Shown here: one piece after another, positions 12,400 through 21,000 of the stretch | Layout: each line of letters begins with the position of its first letter | Position numbering within the stretch: position 1 is the first letter of the stretch | Assembly: GCA_002897735.1 (NCBI GenBank) | Contig: BDTW01000051.1 | Coordinates: forward strand, 1 to 44,112 | DNA length: 44,112 bases | DNA from: a bacterium BMS3Bbin13 | GTDB lineage: Bacteria > Pseudomonadota > Gammaproteobacteria > 21-64-14 | Direction: 5' to 3' | Notes under the pieces: model-generated | Told to the model about the DNA's origin: nothing | The model's database searches: none | What the model saw: the letters and a program-made list of their open reading frames with translations, nothing else | Made by a program: the position numbers and the translations under genes

Positions 12400-13500
12400 T
12401 CAAAGTCGGGTTAAAATTGACAGTGTATTTCTTGCGGTACTCTTCCAGGTAAAATCTTTCACTCGAAGCAAACCTTTCGCGATCAATTCATTTCTGAAGA
12501 CACGATCGGTAAGCGTAAAGTAAATAGCATTGGATATATCCGCCACATCATATGGATCAACAATATTTGCCGCGTCACCCACTACCTCGGGGCATGACCC
12601 TCTGTTCGAAGTAACTATGGGGCATCCACACGCCATCGCTTCCAATAACGGAATTCCGAATCCTTCATACAAAGACGGGAAAAGAAAAAGATCGGCCAAA
12701 TTGTAGAATACAGGTAAATCTGCATCCGGTATAACACCCACCCTTGTAACATAATCCGATAACCCTAACTCATCGATCAAGGCGACCTCTTTTTCATATT
12801 TCAATGTTGCTTTCCCAACGATTATCAACTTGTGCGGTATTTTATTTCTAATTTGCGAGTATGATCTTATTATCCCGGAGAGATTTTTCATGGGATATAT
12901 TTGCCCGACATATAAAATGAATTTTTCGGGTAAATTATATTTTTCTCTAACTGCTTTTAAACGGTTTTCATCGCGGATAACCTGGAAATTTTCACCCACA
13001 CCATGATGGACTGTTTTTAACTTTTTCCGCTGAATCTTCAAGTGCCTAATGATTTCGTTCGTGGCATTTTGTGATACTGAAATAACCAAATCCGCCTTTT
13101 TGCAATATAGTGATGCAAATATTCGATGGTAAAGCCGATCTAAAAATTTATAATTTTCAGGAAAAACAAACCAATCCGCCCCATGAAGCACAAAGGCCGT
13201 TTTTTTCGACGTAAATAATGGTACGGATAATTTTGGATTGAAAATCAAGTCGACTTTGTATTTCCATGCCATATAGGGAACGGCTATTTGATCCCAGACA
13301 ATATTCCCCGGCAGATTGATGGAAACTTCCGAAACATTCATATGCTTTGAATACGCACCAATATGCTTTTCTTCTTTGTACATTAATACGTATGTATTTT
13401 CCGCATCCATAGACAACATGTTTGACAACAGCTGCTTTGTATAAACTTTCACACCGCCTTCATGCTGGTCTAAATGGCGGAGCATAATTCCTATTTTCAT
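12400..13500 (-). CDS. Glycosyltransferase family 4, AT-rich
   Basis: A 366-residue GT-B fold retaining glycosyltransferase that moves a sugar from a nucleotide donor, probably on the cytoplasmic face. The N-terminal acceptor domain opens MKIGIMLRHLDQHEGGVKVYTK. The C-terminal donor domain shows FILYVGQIYPMKNLSGII and the EX7E motif EGFGIPLLE, followed by MACGCPIVTSNRGSCPEV. The ATG at 13498-13500 is chosen for GGAAGG 8 nt upstream; a GTG three codons earlier is possible. Base composition is far from the neighbours: two 60-base stretches I counted were 27% and 43% GC, and Lys, Ile and Asn codons are frequent. This points to recent transfer. Substrate is unknown. Confidence 0.88.
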   Translation of the reverse strand: MKIGIMLRHLDQHEGGVKVYTKQLLSNMLSMDAENTYVLMYKEEKHIGAYSKHMNVSEVSINLPGNIVWDQIAVPYMAWKYKVDLIFNPKLSVPLFTSKKTAFVLHGADWFVFPENYKFLDRLYHRIFASLYCKKADLVISVSQNATNEIIRHLKIQRKKLKTVHHGVGENFQVIRDENRLKAVREKYNLPEKFILYVGQIYPMKNLSGIIRSYSQIRNKIPHKLIIVGKATLKYEKEVALIDELGLSDYVTRVGVIPDADLPVFYNLADLFLFPSLYEGFGIPLLEAMACGCPIVTSNRGSCPEVVGDAANIVDPYDVADISNAIYFTLTDRVFRNELIAKGLLRVKDFTWKSTARNTLSILTRL

Positions 13501-13633
13501 TTGCAGCACCTTCCCCCTTCAGGTCACATACCAGCTCAATCCATGCATTCAGGTTTCCGGAAAACAGCGCAGATCCCATACCTCCTCCGCAGCCCAATCG
13601 GAACGACGTGCGGCTCCAAACCGCCGCACACCT

Positions 13634-15106
13634 TCAACTCGCCGCTCTCTGCCTGATCGCCTCGATGATCTCCTTAATCTCCCGCACCCGAACAAGCCCC
13701 GTCGTTGCGAGCAGCAACCCATAGACAAGCACAAATCCTAAAAACCCGACCAGCCCGCTCACCACTCCGCCCCGAAAACCCAGAAAAGGAATAATGACGA
13801 CAGCGGCTCCTGCGACCAGGATCGCATCACGCACGCAATGTATCATCTGCTCCTTAAAGAATGCGCTCATAGCAACCGCCAACACGACGCCCGAGATCCC
13901 CGTTGCCACCGCAGCGCCCATCGATTGCAGCCGCGGGATCAATACCGCTGCCGCCAACAGAAAACTGGCCACGGCCATGGTTAGCCCCGCAAAATATCTG
14001 GCCGGTTTGTTATACACTATCGAAAACACTATCCCCATCTTCGCGACGACAAACGCGACACCCCCCATGAGCAAAACGGCCCCATTCCGGTAGATATCCG
14101 AATACTCTCCACCGATCACCCATGGAATCAGACCGGGGCCCGCAATAGCAAAGCCCGCGAATATTATCGTACACAATGCCACCCCATACTTGACCATACG
14201 TCGAGACCACCGCATCAACTTCTCTTCCTGGCCGGACATTCGCAGCTTAACAAACATGGGCACAAGCGCACTGAAAAGAGTCAGGATTCCGCTGAGCGTA
14301 ATGATGAAGATCTGATTGGGAATATCAAAAATCGCCACTTGGTGCGGATCGTGCGTAAACTTGTCGATAAGAACGTTGCCGACACGCTGCCAAATATTGG
14401 TAAGGACCCAACAAAGATAAAAGATAAATCCAAACTGCACGTACGGCATCAGGGACCTGGGCTTCAGATCGAAGCGGCTGTGCGCCAAGTAGGTCCTTGT
14501 CCAGTAAAAGCCAAGGGAGAAAAGCAGAGCCTCAACCAGAAACATCGCCAGCACCGCACCGAATAAGCCGTAAAAATGCACCAACAGCAGCACGAGACCC
14601 AGGCTCAACGCCCGTCTTATCGGATCACGGGCGGAAAACCGGCTCAGCTTGTTCAAGCCAAAGAGCAAGGCGTATGCGGTATTTTGCAAATCACGCAAAA
14701 AAACAGTGCTTACCAGAGCGATCAAGTACGCATTCGGGAACCGGTCTCCATAGATATATTTGAGCAGCAGCAGCAATCCCGTCACCGCAACAATGTCAAC
14801 TATGGCCTTGACGAGAAGCATCGACGAATAAAACCGACGCACTTCCGCTACGCCCCCTCTCATCTCCATCTCCGGAACGAAACGCGCGCAAATCTCCTCT
14901 ATTCCGAAATTAATAAGTGCATCGGCAATAGTAAGTATCGACAACAGTAATACGTATTCCCCGTAGATCTCCGCGCCGAGCGTACGAGGTACGAGCATCA
15001 TGAAGACGGCGAGCAACGGGTATTGCGCGGCCTTGAAGGCCGCTATCTTGGATAGGTTTTTTGTCGTTAAAATCGCCTCGTCCGAGACGTTACCCTTGTC
15101 GCGCAT
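13634..15106 (-). CDS. Wzx-like polysaccharide flippase (MATE/MVF superfamily)
   Basis: About 490 residues with roughly 12-14 predicted membrane segments, the pattern of lipid-linked oligosaccharide flippases and O-antigen/teichoic exporters. It begins with a typical region (KIAAFKAAQYPLLAVFMMLVPRTLG) and has GEYVLLLSILTIADALINFGIEE in the first helices. It would move a lipid-linked repeat unit across the inner membrane. The ATG at 15104-15106 is preferred (GGAA 8 nt upstream) over one 13 codons earlier at 15145, which has no ribosome site. It lies between two glycosyltransferase genes and a deacetylase gene, which supports an exopolysaccharide role. No Wzy polymerase is seen in the window. 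Confidence 0.85.
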   Translation of the reverse strand: MRDKGNVSDEAILTTKNLSKIAAFKAAQYPLLAVFMMLVPRTLGAEIYGEYVLLLSILTIADALINFGIEEICARFVPEMEMRGGVAEVRRFYSSMLLVKAIVDIVAVTGLLLLLKYIYGDRFPNAYLIALVSTVFLRDLQNTAYALLFGLNKLSRFSARDPIRRALSLGLVLLLVHFYGLFGAVLAMFLVEALLFSLGFYWTRTYLAHSRFDLKPRSLMPYVQFGFIFYLCWVLTNIWQRVGNVLIDKFTHDPHQVAIFDIPNQIFIITLSGILTLFSALVPMFVKLRMSGQEEKLMRWSRRMVKYGVALCTIIFAGFAIAGPGLIPWVIGGEYSDIYRNGAVLLMGGVAFVVAKMGIVFSIVYNKPARYFAGLTMAVASFLLAAAVLIPRLQSMGAAVATGISGVVLAVAMSAFFKEQMIHCVRDAILVAGAAVVIIPFLGFRGGVVSGLVGFLGFVLVYGLLLATTGLVRVREIKEIIEAIRQRAAS

Positions 15107-15281
15107 CACATTATTTCCGGCATTGGGCTTGGGCCGTGTTAGCATGCGAGGTCAGGCTGGGGCGCCAACTCACCGGCTGAGTGAGGATCGGCGCCATTCT
15201 CGAACGACTCCGGCCGCCAAGAACGCAATGGCATCGGCGGGTCCGGGCGACCTGCGAGCGCGCGCCGCGGCCGGCCATTGC

Positions 15282-16100
15282 TTACGACCCGGAGTTCATG
15301 GACAGAAACTTCCCGTATGAATGCCGGTACGCCTCCAGCCCGGCCATGTAAAATGCCTCCACATATCCGCCTCGTTGCAAAAGGCTACTCGATCGATAGG
15401 CGTTCAACCCGAGAGCCGTGTGGATATAATCCTTGTCCGCCAGCTGGCTTTTGTAGCACGACAGTGCCTGCCTTTTCAGATCGACCTCGTCGGTGATATC
15501 CACAAGACAGTTCGGAAGCAGAGGCGTCCATACCTCGTAACCGTAACAGTCGAATCGGTATGCCCGGCCTTCCGTTGCGTCCAAAAGGACACGGCTGGTC
15601 TCCCGATGATCCGGGTGTTCCTCCAGAAAGAAGGGAAGATAGACCAGATCCGGCCGGATTTCGTCGATAATCCGCCGCAAGCGCGTGCACAGCGTCGGAT
15701 CGGAACTCAACCGCGGTTCCACAGCATCCAGGTAAACGCCTTCCTGGACACCCAATACGACCAGGCATTGCGCTGCTTCCCGCTTTCGCGTTTCGACGAG
15801 CTTCCGCCGCTGACGTCCTCGCTCCTCTTTTCCCAGCGCCTGCCGAACAGCGCCCCACCGCCCGTCCGTCAGGAAAACGACCGTAACGGTCGCGCCGTTT
15901 TTCACATGTTTCGCGATAGCACCTCCGCATCCGATGACTTCGTCATCCATATGCGGCGATAATACCAGCACCCGTTGCTTTCCGGGGTTCCAAAGCAGCG
16001 CCGGCTTGATCTTCACCGTCTGCAGCAGCCCGAATGAGGCCAAAAGAGGTCTAAGACGATCGCTTGCGCGGCGGACAAACCATCGACTCAATGGGTTCAT
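15282..16100 (-). CDS. PIG-L family deacetylase
   Basis: A 272-residue zinc-dependent de-N-acetylase of the PIG-L/LmbE family, which removes acetyl groups from GlcNAc-type sugars. Both metal-site motifs are present: PHMDDE (about residues 48-53) and, further on, EEHPDH. The family's VVFLTDGRWG strand and LVYLPFFLEEHPDH strand are intact. Start ATG at 16098-16100 with TGAGGCG upstream. Its first codon overlaps the stop of the upstream GT4 gene (ATGA), so the two are translationally coupled. A natural reading is that it deacetylates an amino sugar added by that transferase; this is inference from gene order. Confidence 0.9.
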   Translation of the reverse strand: MNPLSRWFVRRASDRLRPLLASFGLLQTVKIKPALLWNPGKQRVLVLSPHMDDEVIGCGGAIAKHVKNGATVTVVFLTDGRWGAVRQALGKEERGRQRRKLVETRKREAAQCLVVLGVQEGVYLDAVEPRLSSDPTLCTRLRRIIDEIRPDLVYLPFFLEEHPDHRETSRVLLDATEGRAYRFDCYGYEVWTPLLPNCLVDITDEVDLKRQALSCYKSQLADKDYIHTALGLNAYRSSSLLQRGGYVEAFYMAGLEAYRHSYGKFLSMNSGS

Positions 16101-17377
16101 GACGCCTCACCGGCACCCTTTCGCAGATCATCGAAAAGATCCATGTACCGGCGGGCTTCGTTGTCGATACTATATTCCCCCCCTGCCGCGGTCGCCGCAT
16201 GTGCACCCATTGCCTTCCAATGATCGCGACGTTCAAGCATCCACACTATGGCGCTACGCAGCTCCGCCGGATCCTTCGGGGCCACCAGTCGCCCATACTC
16301 TCCATCCCGAATCACCTGCGCCGCCACACCTACGTTTGTCGCAATCGCCGGCAATCCGCAAAATACCGCCTCAAGCAGGGCCGAACCAAACCCCTCGTAA
16401 TCGCTAGGAAAAACAAACACATCCGCTGCTTGAAGATACTCACAAACACTGTCTACTTCTCCCGCCAGAGTGACGTACGCCTCCAGATCATTCTCCCGGA
16501 TGAATGTCTTCAACTCATCCTCGCAACCGTCGACGGAGCGCTTTCCGGAACCCACGTACAACAAATGGATCTTCGGGTACCTGCGCACCATCTCATCCCA
16601 TATGTAGACAAGGTCCATTACCCCCTTCATCCTGGCCAATCGCCCGGTGAAAACGAATATTGCCCGGTCGTCGGGAAGACCGAATTCGCGACGCAGCCGA
16701 AACTTGTCGGCCTCCGTCACGGGGTGAAAGACACTGGGATCGGCCCCGTTAGGGATTTCGGCGATCCTACGAGAATCGACGCCGATATCCAAATACTGCT
16801 GCCGAATTTCCTCGGAAATCGCTACCAAACAATCGGCACGACGCAGAACGCCGTTACGGATATTGCGCAAGATCCGAAGAAGCACATTGACTCCGGGAAA
16901 GCCCATTTTTTTCAGACTTTCCGTAGATATGGCCTCCTGCAACTCAATCGGGGACCCGGACCTGATCACACACGGTTTATGCAGCACTTTGGACACCAGG
17001 ACGGCGGGGATGGAAAGGACCCTGACGCCCGAGACCATGAGTATGTCATAGCGCTTGGCATGTCTTAGCAGTAGATAAGTAACACGCACCAACAGAGACA
17101 GCAACGGCACAAGTGCATTCCAACCTTTCCCCTTCAAGATCCCTACGGGGGGAATCCGGCGTATGGGAACGTTTTTGAATACTTCGTGCGCGGGTGACGT
17201 CGGATCCATTTTTCTGGTGAGGACCGTGACGTCCATATCCGCCGAAACCAACTTGCTCAAAAGCAAATGGGCGTGCTTCTCCAGGCCGCCTACAAACGGC
17301 GGGTAAAAACTTTCCGCAAGGAACCATACCCGCTGCTTTTTGCCGACACCAATATTCGACTTGACGGAGCGCGCCAT
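16097..17377 (-). CDS. Glycosyltransferase family 4
   Basis: A 426-residue GT-B fold glycosyltransferase. Its N-terminal domain shows the FYPPFVGGLEKHAHLLLSKL motif typical of GT4 enzymes. The C-terminal domain has FVFTGRLARMKGVMDL and the EX7E motif EGFGSALLE, followed by FCGLPAIATNVG. Start ATG at 17375-17377 has GAGGAA 7-8 nt upstream. It is the first recognisable gene of the minus-strand glycan cluster. Composition is nearer to the chromosome than that of the GT4 at 12400-13500, so the two transferases probably have different histories. Donor and acceptor cannot be told. Confidence 0.9.
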   Translation of the reverse strand: MARSVKSNIGVGKKQRVWFLAESFYPPFVGGLEKHAHLLLSKLVSADMDVTVLTRKMDPTSPAHEVFKNVPIRRIPPVGILKGKGWNALVPLLSLLVRVTYLLLRHAKRYDILMVSGVRVLSIPAVLVSKVLHKPCVIRSGSPIELQEAISTESLKKMGFPGVNVLLRILRNIRNGVLRRADCLVAISEEIRQQYLDIGVDSRRIAEIPNGADPSVFHPVTEADKFRLRREFGLPDDRAIFVFTGRLARMKGVMDLVYIWDEMVRRYPKIHLLYVGSGKRSVDGCEDELKTFIRENDLEAYVTLAGEVDSVCEYLQAADVFVFPSDYEGFGSALLEAVFCGLPAIATNVGVAAQVIRDGEYGRLVAPKDPAELRSAIVWMLERRDHWKAMGAHAATAAGGEYSIDNEARRYMDLFDDLRKGAGEAS

Positions 17378-18191
17378 GGGTTTTCCTCATCGATGGTCTG
17401 CCGATTCCGGAACATCATGCCGCTCGTTGGCCCGCGCCAAACGAAGGGCAATGCCTCCTTCGACGGTCCTTCGTTCGAGCATGGAAGGGACACCCCATTG
17501 GCTCAGTATCGCAATCTTTCGTTTCGAAACCAAGCCAAAGCCGCTTTCAATAAAGCCATGCGCCCGAGCAGGGAGCCGCCTCCGGCGTTCACGACCAAAA
17601 TACAGGCCCCGCACCCTTCGAGTTGTTGGCGTAACGACCTCATGCCGGCGGTCGCCGCCGCATCTCCACCCAATCGCAGATCACCTGCAGCAGCATCAGG
17701 ATCGGCAGGATGGAGGTGGATCTCCGGGGTACACCCGGCCGTGCAACGATCCGGGCGCTTACCCGGGGCGATCAAAAGTTCGCAGATCGTCGAATTCCTC
17801 ACGGCACGCACGGCCGCCGTTGGGCGCAGCCCGCCGATCATCTTGGGCGGGCACCCCGCCCCGCCCCACCGCAGCCGCTTGGTGCGCGCGTTCGTGGAAA
17901 GCGCCAACGCTCGAGCGCCGCCCGCCTACGCCTCGGGACTCAACCCGATGAAATACCTCCGGCCTGTCTCAAGTAAAACGGCTTGGCCGATTTCTGCGCT
18001 CACGATCTCGATCACCTCTGCAACACCGCCCGGCATAAACTCAAGCCCATGCAACGGCGAGCGACAACACTCATCACGGAATTCCGGAAGCAGGTCGAGT
18101 CGGCTTTGTGGCGCGAAATATCCAGGGAAACCTTGCTGCATGATCGTCCGATATCCGCTTCCACATGCACTGCCGATAGGTTAATTGTCAT
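17378..18191. other. Gap without a convincing gene; possible decayed coding sequence
   Basis: About 0.8 kb between the glycan cluster and the metal ATPase. Open frames exist on both strands but none has a start with a ribosome site and a family match. Plus-strand frames contain a short PPIILGGHPAPPH stretch near 17835-17875 that recalls the strand-loop of B12-binding domains of radical SAM proteins. The minus strand has a 71-residue open frame (17926-18141) with unbiased codon use and no recognised family. Both may be chance or remnants of a broken gene. Confidence 0.35.
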
Positions 18192-20531
18192 TCACGAAGG
18201 AGACGCGCCCGGTTCCCGGTAGCTCAGCAACCGGAGGGCGTTGGAGACCACTACCAAGGTCGAACCCTCGTGTATCATCACCGCCGGACCGATCCCGGCC
18301 AACCCGAAGAGGGTCGCCGGGATCAACAGCGCGATCACGGCCAGTGAAATCCACAAATTCTGCCGGATAATGCGCCGTGAGGCGCGCGACAACCCCACGG
18401 CGAAAGGCAACTTGGCAAGGTCATCGGCCATCAAGGCCACGTCGGCGGTCTCCAGCGCCACGTCGGTACCGGCGCCGCCCATGGCGATTCCGACGGTGGC
18501 GCGGGCCATGGCGGGTGCGTCGTTGACTCCGTCACCGACCATGGCCACCCGACCATGGCGTTTCAACAACGCCGCGACCGCCGCGACCTTGTCCTCGGGC
18601 AGCAGACCCGCCTGCACCTCGTCCAGCCCCACTGCGTCACCGATAGCGCGGCCGACGCGCTCGTTGTCTCCGGTGAGCATGATAGTCCTGCGGATGCCAA
18701 GCTCATGGAGCCGACGCAGCATGGCGGCGGCGTTCTCACGCGGGGTGTCGGAAAGCGCCAGGACGCCCAAAAAGCGTTCGCCGCGCCGCACCACCATGGT
18801 GGTCTTACCGTCCGCTTCCAGCCGCGCAACCTCGGCGCGCACCGCCGCGGGCACCGCATCGGCGGGGAACAGCTTGAGGTTTCCGATGCCGACGGTTTGT
18901 CCCGCCAGTTCGGCGCGCACCCCCTTGCCGGTGACCGACACCAGTTCACCGGCCTCCCGCCACTCGAGTCCCCGCGCCTTCGCCGCGGCGACCACCGCCC
19001 GGGCCAGGGGATGACCACTACGACTCTCCACGGCGGCGGCGGTGGCGAGCAGTTCCAGGTCGTCACCGTCCAGCGCCGCCACATCGGTCACTTCGGGTTC
19101 ACCGCGGGTAATGGTGCCGGTCTTGTCGAAGGCGATCGCACGGACCCGCCCGAGGTTTTCCAGGTGTACTCCCCCCTTGATCAGCACACCGGTGCGCGCG
19201 GCGCGCGCCACGCCGGAGAGCACCGCCGCCGGTGTACCGATGGCCAGCGCACAGGGGGAAGCCGCCACCAACACCGCCATGGCCCGGTAAAAGGCCTCGG
19301 CAAAGGGGAAGCCCAGCAAGGACGGAACGATAATCAGCAGCCCGGCCCCGATCAGCACCAACGGCACGAACACCTGCTCGAAACGCTTGGTGAACTGCTG
19401 TGTCGGCGATCGCCGGGTTTCGGCCTCGGCCACCAGTTCCACCATGCGCGCCAGGGTGCTCTCGCGGACGAGCTTGGTGACCTCGACGACGAGCGCCCCT
19501 TCGCCGTTGATGGTGCCGGCGAAGACACCGTCGCCGGGTTGTTTGTCCACGGGCATGGATTCACCGGTGACCGGCGACTGGTCCACGGCGGAGGCGCCGG
19601 AGCGCACCACGCCGTCGGCCGGAACGCGCTGACCCGGCTTGACGATAACCTGCTCGCCGCGCATCAGCGCTTCGACCGGCACCTCGATTTCCTCGCCGTC
19701 GCGTTGCACCAGCGCCGTCTTGGGGGCGAGTTCGGCCAGCGCCTCGATGGCCTTGCGCGCCCGCTCCATGGCGCGGTGTTCCAGCGCATGACCGAAACTG
19801 AACAGGAACAGCAGCAGTGCGCCTTCGGCCCAGGCGCCGAGCGCCGCCGCGCCGACGGCCGCGACGATCATGAGGGTGTCGATATCGAAATCGCCGCCAC
19901 GCAGCCCTTGCCAGGCATCGCGCAGGGTGTAGAAGCCTCCGGCGGCATAGGCGCCGACGAACAGGCTCAGCGGGAAAACGGCGGGCACCGAACCGAAGCC
20001 GAGCAACCAGCCGGCCAGTAACAGCGCGCCCGATACCAGACTCAGAATGAGTTCACGGTGCTCCGCCCACCCGCCGACCTCCTCGCCCTCTTCGACGACG
20101 TCATAGCCCAGCGCCTCGATCCTTTCGACGATTGCGCTGCGCGAAACCCGTTCGCCGTCGTATTCCAGCCGCAGACGTTCCGCGCCGTAACTCACCGCCG
20201 CCTCCAGTACGCCGTCCATGCGGCCCAACGCATGTTCGATTACGGTGGCGCAGGTCGCGCAGTCCATGCCCTCGATGCGCAGATTTTCGTGGTGGTAACG
20301 AGCGCCGATTTCCCCGCCCGCCGCCCGGACCAGCTCGCGCAGTTGGCCGACCGTGAAACGGTCCGGATCGTAATGCAGGCATAGACGCGTCGTATCGTCC
20401 TCCCGGATCAGATGTGCCGTGTCCAATCCCTTGGCTTCGAGCAGCTCGGTCAGGCGCGCGATGCAGGCATCCCGTTCATCCGGGATACCCGGCAAGGCCA
20501 ACGCCAGATCGATGGCCAGTTTGTCGGTCAT
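18192..20531 (-). CDS. P1B-type heavy-metal-transporting ATPase (SPC/HEGST variant)
   Basis: A 779-residue inner-membrane cation exporter that drives metal efflux with ATP. A degenerate HMA-like domain without CxxC (about 5-75) precedes a canonical HMA domain with GMDCATC (about 88-94). Then come a membrane block, the TGES actuator motif, SPCALAIGTP in the transmembrane metal site (about 425), the DKTGT phosphorylation site (about 467), SGHPLA, and GDGVNDAP. A HEGST motif lies in the last helices (about 751). SPC plus HEG(G/S)T is the pattern described for P1B-4 pumps (Co, Zn, Fe), rather than CPC of the Cu and Zn/Cd groups, so substrate is open. It is last in the minus-strand metal operon, 148 nt after the PII-like gene. 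Confidence 0.93.
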   Translation of the reverse strand: MTDKLAIDLALALPGIPDERDACIARLTELLEAKGLDTAHLIREDDTTRLCLHYDPDRFTVGQLRELVRAAGGEIGARYHHENLRIEGMDCATCATVIEHALGRMDGVLEAAVSYGAERLRLEYDGERVSRSAIVERIEALGYDVVEEGEEVGGWAEHRELILSLVSGALLLAGWLLGFGSVPAVFPLSLFVGAYAAGGFYTLRDAWQGLRGGDFDIDTLMIVAAVGAAALGAWAEGALLLFLFSFGHALEHRAMERARKAIEALAELAPKTALVQRDGEEIEVPVEALMRGEQVIVKPGQRVPADGVVRSGASAVDQSPVTGESMPVDKQPGDGVFAGTINGEGALVVEVTKLVRESTLARMVELVAEAETRRSPTQQFTKRFEQVFVPLVLIGAGLLIIVPSLLGFPFAEAFYRAMAVLVAASPCALAIGTPAAVLSGVARAARTGVLIKGGVHLENLGRVRAIAFDKTGTITRGEPEVTDVAALDGDDLELLATAAAVESRSGHPLARAVVAAAKARGLEWREAGELVSVTGKGVRAELAGQTVGIGNLKLFPADAVPAAVRAEVARLEADGKTTMVVRRGERFLGVLALSDTPRENAAAMLRRLHELGIRRTIMLTGDNERVGRAIGDAVGLDEVQAGLLPEDKVAAVAALLKRHGRVAMVGDGVNDAPAMARATVGIAMGGAGTDVALETADVALMADDLAKLPFAVGLSRASRRIIRQNLWISLAVIALLIPATLFGLAGIGPAVMIHEGSTLVVVSNALRLLSYREPGASPS

Positions 20532-20679
20532 CGTGATTTCCCGGCTACGTTACGGCGATCCGATCGGGCACATCCCGCAGCCGGTCGATGTCGACAACAA
20601 ACCTGCGACACCGGCGACACGACGCATGCCCGCATCCTCCCGGCCCGTTCGGCATCCCCGGCGGGCCGTACCCCCGGGT

Positions 20680-21000
20680 TCAGGTCGCCTCGATCGGCAG
20701 CGCCGCCTGAATCGCGCTGATATAGATCCACCCCGCCTCGGGCTGACCGGTTCGCCCGTGCTCCTGAATAATGCGCACCGCCTCGGCGGTGCGCTCCTCC
20801 CCCCTGCACACGAGTTCCAGCTTCACCTCGGTGATCACCTCGCTTCCGATTTCAATGGAGTATTTCCGCTCTTTCGTGTCCAGCGCCTGGAGCATCCCCT
20901 TGACGTCGATAACCGACAGGTTATGGAATCCCGCCGCCCCCAGGGCGCGGACGACGTCCGCGACCCGGTTGCGATGAATGAAGGCCTTGATCTCTTTCAT
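20680..21000 (-). CDS. Divergent PII-like protein of a metal-efflux operon (PII-NG type)
   Basis: A 106-residue protein with the GlnB-like ferredoxin fold: MKEIKAFIHRNRVADVVRALGAAGF, then SVIDVKGM, then TEVKLELVCRGEE. The start ATG at 20998-21000 has AAGGAG 7 nt upstream and overlaps the czcA stop by 4 nt; a longer in-frame reading has no family support. The T-loop is short and lacks the Tyr51 uridylylation region. The nucleotide-binding B-loop reads TGQPEAGW where canonical PII has TGxxGDGK, and the C-terminal Arg pair is missing. PII relatives linked to heavy-metal efflux genes have been grouped as PII-NG. A role sensing metal or nucleotide and gating the pump is plausible but untested. Confidence 0.85.
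   Translation of the reverse strand: MKEIKAFIHRNRVADVVRALGAAGFHNLSVIDVKGMLQALDTKERKYSIEIGSEVITEVKLELVCRGEERTAEAVRIIQEHGRTGQPEAGWIYISAIQAALPIEAT

Noticed and set aside
18555-20021. Plus-strand 488-residue open frame
   Set aside because: Antisense shadow of the P1B ATPase.
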